DNA from: CBDUBS01 sp965365445
GTDB lineage: Bacteria > Bacteroidota > Rhodothermia > Rhodothermales > DASSAV01
Assembly: GCA_965365445.1 (NCBI GenBank)
Contig: CBDUBS010000027.1
Coordinates: 1-28,707 of the forward strand
Direction: 5' to 3'
Length of the DNA stretch: 28,707 nt
Below are positions 21,149-28,707 of the stretch, one piece after another (the stretch's first letter is position 1; every line of letters starts with the position of its first letter). The position numbers were made by a program, and so were the translations under genes. The notes below the pieces were generated by a model that had not been told where the DNA came from, searched no databases, and worked only from the letters and a program-made list of their open reading frames with translations.

Positions 21149-21933
21149 TGAGTGAACGGTACGTCATCCCTTCGATCGAGCGAGCGCTTGGCGTCCTGGA
21201 GACGCTCGCACAGGAGCCCCGGGGCCACTCGCTGGCGGAGCTCGGGCGGCGGATGGACATACCGAAAAGTACACTGTTCCGGATCCTCGTTACGCTTCAG
21301 AAACACCAGTGCGTGGTCTGGTCCGACGACGAGCGCACATTCCGCCTGGGGTCGCGGCTGTGGGAATTCGGTACGAGCTTCCTCGACCATTCGGATCTGT
21401 TTCAGGCCTCGACCACCCACATGAAGCGCCTGGCTGAAACCAGCCGGGAAACGGTATTCCTGGGGTGCCTGGAGGATGGAGAGGTGATTTACCTCCGGCG
21501 CATGGAAAGCCCCAAGTCGATCACCATGGTCCGGAAGCTCAAGCAGCGCGTGCCCGCCCACTGTACCGCCACCGGGGTTGCCATCCTGGCTTTCATGAAA
21601 GAATCCGAAGTGAGCGCCATTCTGGACCGTCACGGGCTGGCTTCTTACAGCGATACCACCCTCACCGACCGGGAGAAGTTCATGCAGCGTCTGGCCACGG
21701 TGCGGAATGAAGGGTACGCCATTGTGGACGGGGAGTACAACCGGGAATTACTGTGTATATCCGCTCCCATCTTCGACCACCGGCGGCAGCCGGCGGCATC
21801 GCTGACGGTAGCCATGGTATCGTCGCAGGCACGTTTTGATACGGCCCGTGTGGAAGGGACCGCCGCACTGGTCCGGGAGGCCGCTCGCGCGTTTTCCCGC
21901 GACTTGGGTTATTCAGCCAACGGCAGCCGCTGA
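21148..21933 (+). CDS. IclR-family transcriptional regulator
   Basis: 261 aa, standard length. Residues 8-65 form the winged helix-turn-helix (IPSIERALGVLETLA, SLAELGRRMDIPKSTLFRILVTLQKH, FRLGSRLWEFG). Residues 80-255 form the effector-binding domain, with MKRLAETSRETVFLGCLEDGEVIYLRRMES, VPAHCTATGVAILAFM and GYAIVDGEYNRELLCISAPIFD. IclR proteins, such as KdgR, usually repress catabolic operons and bind small carboxylates or sugar acids. It lies between the solute-binding lipoprotein gene (divergent) and the TonB receptor (same direction), with operator-like repeats at its own start and upstream. It is the only recognised transcription factor gene of the window besides the antitoxin, and so the natural regulator of the sugar genes. 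No Shine-Dalgarno is evident. Confidence 0.9.
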   Translation: MSERYVIPSIERALGVLETLAQEPRGHSLAELGRRMDIPKSTLFRILVTLQKHQCVVWSDDERTFRLGSRLWEFGTSFLDHSDLFQASTTHMKRLAETSRETVFLGCLEDGEVIYLRRMESPKSITMVRKLKQRVPAHCTATGVAILAFMKESEVSAILDRHGLASYSDTTLTDREKFMQRLATVRNEGYAIVDGEYNRELLCISAPIFDHRRQPAASLTVAMVSSQARFDTARVEGTAALVREAARAFSRDLGYSANGSR

Positions 21934-21949
21934 ACGTTGTTTTCAGCGG
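21927..21949 (+). terminator. Stem-loop spanning the IclR stop codon
   Basis: CCGCTGAA (21927-21934) and TTCAGCGG (21942-21949) are a perfect 8-bp inverted repeat around a 7-nt loop; the TGA stop of IclR lies in the first arm. There is no T-run after it. It is the first of three inverted repeats before the TonB receptor gene. Confidence 0.4.
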
Positions 21950-21979
21950 TCGCGGCGCGAAGAGGCGAATCAGGTAGGT

Positions 21980-22000
21980 CCGGGGAGGGTGTCTCTCCGG
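21980..22000 (+). terminator. GC-rich hairpin in the TonB receptor leader
   Basis: CCGGGGAG (21980-21987) and CTCTCCGG (21993-22000) form an 8-bp stem (one G-U pair) with a 5-nt loop. The following gTTTcgTT is only a partial T-tract, so it may be a weak terminator after IclR or an attenuator of the TonB receptor operon. Confidence 0.45.
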
Positions 22001-22023
22001 GTTTCGTTGACATACTCACCATC

Positions 22024-22041
22024 AGAAACCAGGAGGTTTCT
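22024..22041 (+). promoter_or_regulatory. Inverted repeat enclosing the TonB receptor ribosome binding site
   Basis: AGAAACC (22024-22030), AGGA, GGTTTCT (22035-22041) is a perfect 7-bp inverted repeat ending at the base before the ATG at 22042. The Shine-Dalgarno AGGAGG (22031-22036) forms the loop and the start of the second arm, 5 nt from the start codon. Folding would hide part of it; the site could also be a protein operator. Confidence 0.55.
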
Positions 22042-25002
22042 ATGAGACGTCAAGGTATCAAGTCCGCAATCCTCCTCACGGTGCTGTGCCTTGCGGCGCA
22101 GGCCCTCCCGGGCACGGCCTGGGGACAGACGACAGGCAAACTGGCCGGAACGGTTCGTGAAGCCGATACCGGTGATCCGCTTCCAGGGGTCACGGTATCC
22201 CTTCAGGGCACCACGCGGGGTACTACGACCGACGTGGACGGTAATTACGTCATCGTAGGTCTGACGCCCGGTCAGTACGACATCCGGTTCTCGTTCGTCG
22301 GCTTTACGCCGCAAGTGGTCGATAACGTGCTCATCACGTCGGACCGCACCGCTACGCTCGACGTAACGCTCGGCACACAGGTCATCCAGGGGGGTGAGGT
22401 GGTCATCGAAGCGGCCCGCCCGGTGGTCGATGCGAGCCAGACGACCTCCCGATCCCTCGTTACCTCGGAGGAAATGTCACGCCTGCCGGTATCGAACCTG
22501 CAACAGGTCATCTCCCGCACGGCTAACTCCTACGAAGGCTACGTGCGCGGCAGCCGCCGGTTCGAGACGAAAACCATCGTGGAAGGCATCGACGTTTCGG
22601 ACACGTTCTACCAGCTCGCGCCGAACGCCACCAGCACGAGTTTTACAGGCAACGTGTACAACAACACGAACAAGGCCGGCAACACCAACTCGGCCCTGTT
22701 TACGCTCAACCCGGACGGCCTCGAAGAGGTTACGGTAAACGCCGGAGCGCAGGATGCCCGCTACAGCTCGGCCTCGGGGGGTGTGGTTGCCGTTACCCTC
22801 GCGGAAGGCCGCGGCCCCATCCAGGGCAGCGCTACGTTCCGGTTCTCCCCGAGCGTGCCCCGGCCGGGCCCGGATTCGCTGACGTATTACAGCGAGGCCG
22901 ACGCTCAGACTTATTTCAAGATCAAGGCCGATAAGGAAGCCGCCAACGATCCGAGCGCCCGCTTCTACACCTGGACGCCCGACAAGTACGCGGCCAACGA
23001 GGATCCCGAGATCGACGCCCGGGTCCAGCTCGGCGGGTCGATTACGAACAACTGGACCTTCAACCTGAACGGCCAGCTGTTCCAGACCAACGGCTTCATG
23101 CCGAACGAGTACCGGAAGCGCCTTAACGGGCAGATCAAGACGTCCTATCAGGTCGCCTCCAAGACACGCCTGACGGCCATCGGCCTGGTGGAAGACAACG
23201 GCCTCTGGGGCGGGTGGAATAACACGACGTACGTGGACTTCTACCGCTTCTGCCTGGAATGCATCGCGCAGAACGACGCAGGCAGCTACCTCGGCTCGCT
23301 TCGCCTCACGCAGATATTCAGCGAGCGCTCGTTCATGGACGTGCAGTACTACCGCACGTTCGCCAAAACGCGCTGGGGCTATGTGGACGACGACGGCGAC
23401 GGCTTCCAGGAGCTGGGCGAGGACGGCGACTTTCTGGACTTCACCGATGAGGCCGTCGTCAAGAAGTACGTCGGCATCGGCACGGACAAAACGAAAATGT
23501 TCTACGAGAACGAGTCGGATCCGTTTGCCGATACCGGTCTGCTCCTGCCGGGCGGCCTCCGGTTCCGGGGCGGCCAGCCGCAGCCCTACTCGGAGTTTTC
23601 CACGCAGGCTACACACGGCTTCCGGGTGGACTACACCAACCAGATCAACTTCAACCACCTGATCAATACCGGCGTGGAACTGAAGCTGCGGGATTTCGAC
23701 TACCAGGAAGTGTACGGCATGGACCAGTCGGGCAGCAAGCTCAACACGACGGTCGAGCCGTACAAACTCTCCGAATGGAACCGTAAGCCGTGGGAGCTCT
23801 CGCTGTACGCCTCGGACCGCATGGAGTACGCCGGACTCATCGTAAACCTCGGCGCGCGAGTGGATTTCGTGAACCGGGACATGGAGAAGATCCCGAATAT
23901 GTTCTATCCGTTCCGGCGCGATACCGTGAATACCTGGAGCGTGCCGCTGGCCCGCAACAACTTCGTGCGCGAGGGGGCCGTCCCGACGGACGTGTTCTTC
24001 AACCCGAGCGTCGGCGTGTCCCACCCGATCGGGACGAACGCGGCCATGTACTTCTCGTATTCCCGCAATCAGCAGTTGCTGCCGTATAACTCATTGTATT
24101 ACTTCTACGACGGCAATACCTCGAACAGCCCGTTCTTTACCTACCCCAACCCCGAAGCGGAGCCCATCACCTCGAATAATTACGAGCTCGGGCTTCAGTG
24201 GGAGTTTTCACCGGGGTGGGGCGCCGATGTGAACGCCTACATGCGCAGCATCGACAACTACGGCCGGGCGACCCTGCGGGCGGTCAACCAGACGCCTACC
24301 GGAAACCCGACGCTCGTGGGCGCATGGCACGACTTCTACACGCCCGCCGGTTACGCCGACGTGCGGGGCATCGAGCTGGTGCTGCGGCGGGCGCCCCTGC
24401 GTCTGGCGGAGGACTTTACGTTCGGTCTGACGGCGTCGTATACGTTCTCGTCGGTCGAGGAAGCCAACTTCGCCGGCGCCAACATCACCGAGTTCCGCGT
24501 TACGGAAGGCCAGCCGACCGTTCTGCCCTTCGATAACGTGAACGACTTCAAGAACTTCCCGCAGAATGTTCGCGGCGGCAGCTCGACCCTCACCGGCGGC
24601 TACGACCGCACACACCGGTTCGTGGTTCGCTCCGTTTCCGGGTTGCCGCTCGGGTTCAGCCTGGGCCTCTCCGGCAACCTCGAAACCGGCTTCCTGTACC
24701 GCCGGGTGCTGGATGTGGACCCGCGCGACCGCGAGCTCAACACCGGCCCGACCAACTACCAGCTCGATCTTCGCCTCGAAAAACGGTTCAGGTTTACGAA
24801 CCGCTTCGGCATCGACGCTTACCTGGACGTCATCAACCTGACGGACCGGCAGAACATCATCGCCTTTGACGACCGGACGCCCGACGGGCAGGCCGTGTTC
24901 GAAGCCACCGGCTCGCCGGGATACCGCCTGATCCTGAAAGACGGCACGGCGCTGTACGGGCCGGCGCGTATGGTCTATTTCGGTACGCGCCTGCGCTTCT
25001 GA
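22042..25002 (+). CDS. TonB-dependent receptor with carboxypeptidase-like N-terminal domain (SusC-like)
   Basis: 986 aa. The ATG at 22042 follows AGGAGG by 5 nt and gives a Sec signal ending TAWGQT (residue 30). Residues 32-111 are a carboxypeptidase regulatory-like domain (GKLAGTVREADTGDPLPGVTV, DVDGNYVIVGLTPGQYDI). Then comes the plug (VTSEEMSRLPVSNLQQVISR, ending SSASGGVVAVTLAEG near 270) and a beta-barrel of about 700 residues ending in RMVYFGTRLRF, whose C-terminal Phe is typical of outer-membrane proteins. Such receptors import oligosaccharides or other large ligands across the outer membrane using TonB energy. No SusD partner follows; instead come a large secreted protein and a PorV/PorQ-like barrel, so the trio may be a different uptake or surface complex. 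Three inverted repeats lie between the IclR gene and this start. Confidence 0.9.
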   Translation: MRRQGIKSAILLTVLCLAAQALPGTAWGQTTGKLAGTVREADTGDPLPGVTVSLQGTTRGTTTDVDGNYVIVGLTPGQYDIRFSFVGFTPQVVDNVLITSDRTATLDVTLGTQVIQGGEVVIEAARPVVDASQTTSRSLVTSEEMSRLPVSNLQQVISRTANSYEGYVRGSRRFETKTIVEGIDVSDTFYQLAPNATSTSFTGNVYNNTNKAGNTNSALFTLNPDGLEEVTVNAGAQDARYSSASGGVVAVTLAEGRGPIQGSATFRFSPSVPRPGPDSLTYYSEADAQTYFKIKADKEAANDPSARFYTWTPDKYAANEDPEIDARVQLGGSITNNWTFNLNGQLFQTNGFMPNEYRKRLNGQIKTSYQVASKTRLTAIGLVEDNGLWGGWNNTTYVDFYRFCLECIAQNDAGSYLGSLRLTQIFSERSFMDVQYYRTFAKTRWGYVDDDGDGFQELGEDGDFLDFTDEAVVKKYVGIGTDKTKMFYENESDPFADTGLLLPGGLRFRGGQPQPYSEFSTQATHGFRVDYTNQINFNHLINTGVELKLRDFDYQEVYGMDQSGSKLNTTVEPYKLSEWNRKPWELSLYASDRMEYAGLIVNLGARVDFVNRDMEKIPNMFYPFRRDTVNTWSVPLARNNFVREGAVPTDVFFNPSVGVSHPIGTNAAMYFSYSRNQQLLPYNSLYYFYDGNTSNSPFFTYPNPEAEPITSNNYELGLQWEFSPGWGADVNAYMRSIDNYGRATLRAVNQTPTGNPTLVGAWHDFYTPAGYADVRGIELVLRRAPLRLAEDFTFGLTASYTFSSVEEANFAGANITEFRVTEGQPTVLPFDNVNDFKNFPQNVRGGSSTLTGGYDRTHRFVVRSVSGLPLGFSLGLSGNLETGFLYRRVLDVDPRDRELNTGPTNYQLDLRLEKRFRFTNRFGIDAYLDVINLTDRQNIIAFDDRTPDGQAVFEATGSPGYRLILKDGTALYGPARMVYFGTRLRF

Positions 25003-25045
25003 CGCCTCCGTACTTCCTCCCTCGTAATCCAACAGGATGACCGAT

Positions 25046-27676
25046 ATGAACACGAAACGTTTTCTCTACCTCTGGGGTCTGGTGGTGTTTTTCTCCGCGG
25101 CGGCTGTGGGTCCGGCCCTCGCTCAGAAAAACGACAGACCCTCCTCCGTCCTCAACGTGAGGCAGCCCGCCGTGGATACACCCGGCGACGGGTACCTCGT
25201 CGGCGGCGACATCTGGGATACCGTCAAGCCGATGAACACCTCCGAACCGGGCCGCCTGGGCAGCGCCTGGGGCGCCGCGCCGCTCAACATGAACAACCGG
25301 ATCCTGTTCGGCTCGCGCGGCAACTGGCAGGAGCCCGCCGGTACGTGGCCGAGCGGCTACCCGTGGTCCAACAAATTCCGCAACTCGCACTTCATGTGGT
25401 TCCCGCTGTACAAGGCGACCGGCTGGCCCGGCTACGTCAAAGGGAACCCGGTGCGGGAAAAGGACGCCAATGCTGACGCCGAGGGTGTAGGCGGATCGAG
25501 CCGCTTCATGTTCGCCATATACGGCCCCAATGTACCCGGAGCGTCCGACCCGACCCGTAATTACAAGCGACCGGCGTACTGGGCCGACCAGTCCCGCACG
25601 CACATGGTTTACGAGTCCGGGTGGCCCACCACGGCCGGCATCGACTTCAAGCTCAGGGCGCACCAGTACTCGATGAACGAGCAGAACCTGAACGACTTCA
25701 TCGTGCTGGAAATCTCGCTCACCAACACCGGCATCGTGGACTCGAACGGCGACGGAACCCCCGAGGCGACGGGCAACGTGATCGACGGGGTAGCCATGGA
25801 CATTTCAGCAACCATTTCGCCCTCCATCCAGATTAGCACGGCCGGCGACCGTGGCTGTAACTGCATCGCCGCGGGGCGCACCTTCGGGTATGCCGCCCGG
25901 GATGTAAACGGCGAGCCGCTGGACATGTTCGTGTACTACGCCAACGTGCCGGCCACGGCGACCGCCAACCGGGCCACCCCGTCGCTGCGCAACTTCGGCA
26001 TCATCGGGTACAACCTGCTCGAAGGCTACGCCGACATCTGGAACGGCTGGAACTGGATGGGCGTGCGGCAGGGTAAAATATCCGACGGCCCGACGGGCGG
26101 CCCCTCGGCCTCCTCCCCCGATAAATCTACCCTGTTCGGCAGCCACTCGGTGGGGCAGGGGGCGCGCCGTGGCTGGTATACGTCCTCCGAATGGAAGGGC
26201 GGCAGCTCCAGCGACTCCCAGAAGGCATTCCAGCACTCAACGGCTACCTGGTACGCCGATTACGGCAAGCTGACCGACCCGAGCACGAACCAGTGGAACC
26301 TGGCCCCCAACCCGAACTATTTCTCCGGAGGAGATCCGGGCAAGATAGAAACCTGGACCGTGGGCAACCCGAATGCCCGTCCGAACGGCGACTTCAAGTA
26401 TGCCTCCGAGGACATCAGTAAGGCGGTCGGCATCGAGCAGCCCGTCTGGGAGCCGCTGTGGAATCCGGGCGCGGCGAGCAACAGCTTCTACGACGGAGCC
26501 GTCGGATACACGAAAGAGTACACCTTCTCCCAGAACCCCTCCTCCAGCATCGGGCCGTTCAAACTGGAAGTGGGCGAATCCATGACCATCGTGTGGGTGC
26601 AGGTGATGGGCTACCGCCTGGAAGGCATCTACGACGCCATGCGGGCGGCCCGGTGGGCGTGGGATAAGGGCTGGGACATCAAGAGCGCTATGCCTACGCC
26701 GGCGGCCCCTGACATGATGGTCGAGAGCACCACCAACGGGCGCGCCCGGATTGCGTGGACCAACGCCGACGGGGTGGCCGGCCGGCCTATCGACGGCTAC
26801 AAGATCTGGAGGGCCTCGCAGTACAAGCGCACGCCGTACCTGGAGCGGGGATTGCGCATCTCCGATAAATACCAGCACCAGCATCAGGTAGGCGGCAATA
26901 CGGATGCCCTGCTCGAGCCGGTAAACCCCAACTTCAACGCCGCCTCCGTATTCAAGGGCGACATTCAGGGCAGCTACCAGCCCGCGGAGTGGGGCACCTA
27001 CGACCTCGTGGCGAAAATCCCGAAGAATGACCTGAACCAGTACACCCAGAACGTACCGAACGGGTTTGCATACGCATGGGAGGATCCCGAATCCATAACC
27101 GGGTTTACGTACTGGTACTACGTCTCGGCGTACAAGGACGGAGCCGTTACAGGCCCGCTCGGCCAGACGGCCGGGCACCTGGAGTCCTCCAACCTGAACC
27201 GCAACGGGCGCAACGCGCCGGAGGCGCCGGCCGGGACCATCGGCCTGGCTACACCCTGGACGGGCACCTACCCGTACGCCTTCCGGGCGGCGGCCTTCCC
27301 GAAAGCCGGCACGGTGGCCTACGACAACCTGGGCGCTCCGTTCACCGTGACGCCTCCGCCGGCCCCGGCCAACCGGGTGGCGGAACTCATCACGGTGACG
27401 CCCAACCCGTACAAGATTACCGGCCTCAACGACGTGCGCAACCGGCCGGAAAGCCACAACATCGACTTCCTCAACCTGCCGACCGATTATACCCTGACCA
27501 TCTTCGACGTATCGGGGCAGATCATCTTCCAGAACAGCGTCACCGGAGCGGTGGACGGCAAGTATACCTGGGACATGTTCTCGAAGGACGGCAATGAGGT
27601 TGCGAGCGGGCTTTACATCTACCACGTGCAGTTCGACGGGGGCGAAGCGCAGGGCCACTTCGCGATTCTACGGTAG
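25046..27676 (+). CDS. Large secreted protein with FnIII-like and FlgD/T9SS-type C-terminal domains, unknown function
   Basis: 876 aa. The ATG at 25046 is preferred over the one at 25037 because AGGA (25034-25037) lies 8 nt before it; either gives a Sec signal ending PALAQ. Residues 30-540 have no family I recognise: they are rich in Trp, Asn, Gly and Pro (NMNNRILFGSRGNWQEP, YNLLEGYADIWNGWNWMG), as in surface-exposed binding proteins. From about 555 there is an FnIII-like segment (ARIAWTNADGVAGRPIDGYKIWRAS). The last 95 residues form a FlgD-like Ig/T9SS-type C-terminal domain (VTPNPYKI, LTIFDVSGQIIFQN, WDMFSKDGNEVASGLYIYHV). T9SS cargo uses such domains for export and surface attachment. It lies 43 bp after the TonB receptor and 33 bp before the PorV/PorQ-like gene. 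A surface partner of the receptor in place of SusD is an inference. Confidence 0.75.
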   Translation: MNTKRFLYLWGLVVFFSAAAVGPALAQKNDRPSSVLNVRQPAVDTPGDGYLVGGDIWDTVKPMNTSEPGRLGSAWGAAPLNMNNRILFGSRGNWQEPAGTWPSGYPWSNKFRNSHFMWFPLYKATGWPGYVKGNPVREKDANADAEGVGGSSRFMFAIYGPNVPGASDPTRNYKRPAYWADQSRTHMVYESGWPTTAGIDFKLRAHQYSMNEQNLNDFIVLEISLTNTGIVDSNGDGTPEATGNVIDGVAMDISATISPSIQISTAGDRGCNCIAAGRTFGYAARDVNGEPLDMFVYYANVPATATANRATPSLRNFGIIGYNLLEGYADIWNGWNWMGVRQGKISDGPTGGPSASSPDKSTLFGSHSVGQGARRGWYTSSEWKGGSSSDSQKAFQHSTATWYADYGKLTDPSTNQWNLAPNPNYFSGGDPGKIETWTVGNPNARPNGDFKYASEDISKAVGIEQPVWEPLWNPGAASNSFYDGAVGYTKEYTFSQNPSSSIGPFKLEVGESMTIVWVQVMGYRLEGIYDAMRAARWAWDKGWDIKSAMPTPAAPDMMVESTTNGRARIAWTNADGVAGRPIDGYKIWRASQYKRTPYLERGLRISDKYQHQHQVGGNTDALLEPVNPNFNAASVFKGDIQGSYQPAEWGTYDLVAKIPKNDLNQYTQNVPNGFAYAWEDPESITGFTYWYYVSAYKDGAVTGPLGQTAGHLESSNLNRNGRNAPEAPAGTIGLATPWTGTYPYAFRAAAFPKAGTVAYDNLGAPFTVTPPPAPANRVAELITVTPNPYKITGLNDVRNRPESHNIDFLNLPTDYTLTIFDVSGQIIFQNSVTGAVDGKYTWDMFSKDGNEVASGLYIYHVQFDGGEAQGHFAILR

Positions 27677-27709
27677 CACCCACACCATACCAGTAGACAT
27701 TGAGGCACT

Positions 27710-28707
27710 ATGAATATCCTGAACAGACTCCTTCTCGTGCTGCTCCTCGCCGGGCTGACCATGCCTGCCCAGGCGCAGCTGAAAGCGGGCCGGACCGGAG
27801 CGGCCTTCCTGGAGATCGGCGTGGGGGCTCGCGAGGCGGCGCTCGGTTCGGCCGCCACGGCCATCGCCTACGACGCCAACCAGATCTTCTGGAACCCGGC
27901 CGGCACCGCGCTGGCCGACAACCAGAAACTCAGCGCGACGTTTTCGTACTCCGACTGGATCGCCGACCTGAGCGGCGCCGCGTTTGCCGTAGGGTATAAC
28001 ATGGGCAACGCGGGCACCGCCACGTTCGGGGTGCAGTACTTCGGCCTGGCTGACATCAAGGCGAACCGGCAGAACGGGTTTACCGACCCGTTCCTGCAAA
28101 ACCTCGTGACGGACGACGAAACCTCCGAAACGTTCAACTACACCGACCTGGCCGTCAGCGCGACGTACAGCCGGTACTTCATCGACAAGCTGGCCCTCGG
28201 CGCGACGTTCAAGTACGTCACCGAAACCATCGACGGGGTAGGGGCGAGCGCCATCGGCTTCGACTTCGGCTCGATCTACAAGATCGGGTTCGCCGGCTGG
28301 CAGATCGCGGCCCGGCTCTCCAACCTGGGGACCACCATGTCGTTCTACAACCAGGATAACCCGCTGCCCCTGACGTTCTCCATCGGCTCGTCGATCTATC
28401 CGATCAACTCCGAGCAGATGCGGCTCATGCTGATCGCGGACGCCATCAAGCCGCAGGACTCCAACCAGTTGTTCTTCGGCGGAGCGGAGCTGTCGTTCTA
28501 CGATCTGCTTTTCCTCCGGGGCGGGTACAAGTTCAACTATAGCGGCTACGAGGACGACGGCACCACCCTGCGCGAAGGAATCAAAACAACCGATGAGGGC
28601 TTTTCGCTCGGCGGCGGGTTGCAGTACGCCATGGGCGCTTACGCGCTCGGGGTAGATTACGCCTATACGCAGATGGACCTGCTGAACAACGTCCACCGGT
28701 TTTCCCT
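27710..28707 (+). CDS. PorV/PorQ-family outer-membrane beta-barrel protein, 3' end cut by the window
   Basis: 332 codons are visible from the ATG at 27710, which follows GAGG by 4 nt; the gene continues past the right edge. A Sec signal (MNILNRLLLVLLLAGLTMPAQAQ) leads to the hallmark segment FLEIGVGAREAALGSAATA, then DANQIFWNPAGTAL. Alternating amphipathic strands (VGYNMGNAGTATFGVQYFGL, LALGATFKYVTETIDGVGAS, LFLRGGYKFNY) and the near-terminal NNVHRFSL follow. Only a few residues are probably missing, since family members end close to this motif. PorV is the T9SS shuttle protein that hands cargo to the attachment complex; many paralogues accompany particular surface proteins. The pairing with the preceding protein, which has a T9SS-like C-terminus, suggests a dedicated cargo-shuttle set with the TonB receptor. 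Confidence 0.85.
   Translation, partial: MNILNRLLLVLLLAGLTMPAQAQLKAGRTGAAFLEIGVGAREAALGSAATAIAYDANQIFWNPAGTALADNQKLSATFSYSDWIADLSGAAFAVGYNMGNAGTATFGVQYFGLADIKANRQNGFTDPFLQNLVTDDETSETFNYTDLAVSATYSRYFIDKLALGATFKYVTETIDGVGASAIGFDFGSIYKIGFAGWQIAARLSNLGTTMSFYNQDNPLPLTFSIGSSIYPINSEQMRLMLIADAIKPQDSNQLFFGGAELSFYDLLFLRGGYKFNYSGYEDDGTTLREGIKTTDEGFSLGGGLQYAMGAYALGVDYAYTQMDLLNNVHRFS

Noticed and set aside
22007..22012. TTGACA as the -35 element of the TonB receptor promoter
   Set aside because: A -10 at the right distance would fall in the Shine-Dalgarno repeat and place the transcript start at the ATG; no -10 match is present.
22477..24024. 515-codon minus-strand open frame opposite the TonB receptor
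   Set aside because: Antisense shadow with no recognisable motif; the plus-strand receptor is unambiguous.
26237..27658. 473-codon minus-strand open frame opposite the large secreted protein
   Set aside because: Antisense shadow; the plus strand has a signal peptide and a C-terminal FlgD-like domain.
1..28707. CRISPR array to go with the CARF-HEPN gene
   Set aside because: No regularly spaced direct repeats were seen on either side of it or elsewhere in the window.
1..28707. tRNA, rRNA, insertion sequence or transposase
   Set aside because: No cloverleaf-like sequence, rRNA segment, transposase motif or terminal repeats were recognised by eye.

Overview
The window looks like a piece of a GC-rich chromosome from the Bacteroidota/FCB group, most likely the Rhodothermota. 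The support is a TonB-dependent receptor with an N-terminal carboxypeptidase-like domain, a secreted protein with a FlgD/T9SS-like C-terminus, a PorV/PorQ-family barrel, and many secreted or lipid-anchored carbohydrate-active proteins. The placement is inferred from family content and composition; there is no rRNA or other marker gene here.

Layout. 1-668 (-): the 5' part of a sialidase-like lipoprotein gene that runs off the left edge. 812-2005 (+): a stand-alone CARF-HEPN protein of the TM1812/Csx2 type, with no cas genes or CRISPR array in view. 2058-2930 (+): a fumarylacetoacetate-hydrolase-family protein with an apparent export signal. 8871-3011 (-): an operon of a Tat-exported heparinase II/III-like protein, a double-barrel amidohydrolase and a GxGYxYP-motif protein. 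8994-12413 (+), divergent from it: an overlapping set of ROK sugar kinase, GmhA-like SIS isomerase and sodium:solute symporter, followed by a small exported protein. 13250-18559 (+): nitrilase-family amidase, a second heparinase II/III-like protein, an SDR-like epimerase/dehydratase and a DapA/NanA-type aldolase. 19355-18676 (-): a UPF0175/DUF3368 toxin-antitoxin pair. 20846-19515 (-): a solute-binding lipoprotein without permeases. 21148-21933 (+): an IclR regulator. 22042-28707 (+): TonB-dependent receptor, large secreted protein and PorV/PorQ-like barrel, the last cut by the right edge.

Read as a whole, this is a polysaccharide or uronate utilisation locus built without a SusD protein. Two lyase-like enzymes, an amidohydrolase and a GxGYxYP protein would break down a glycan outside the cytoplasm. 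The TonB receptor, the binding lipoprotein and the symporter would move products inward. Kinase, isomerase, epimerase, aldolase and FAH/nitrilase enzymes would process them. The substrate cannot be read from the sequence; an acidic (uronate-containing) glycan is the best guess.

Regulation is the most readable new layer. A 15-bp palindrome fitting the KdgR/IclR-type operator pattern lies between the two divergent catabolic operons. Two TTTCA-N4-TGAAA sites flank the IclR promoter region. The TonB receptor leader holds three successive inverted repeats, the last enclosing its Shine-Dalgarno sequence. The CARF-HEPN gene and the toxin-antitoxin pair look by eye less GC-rich than their surroundings and are probably acquired defence cargo.
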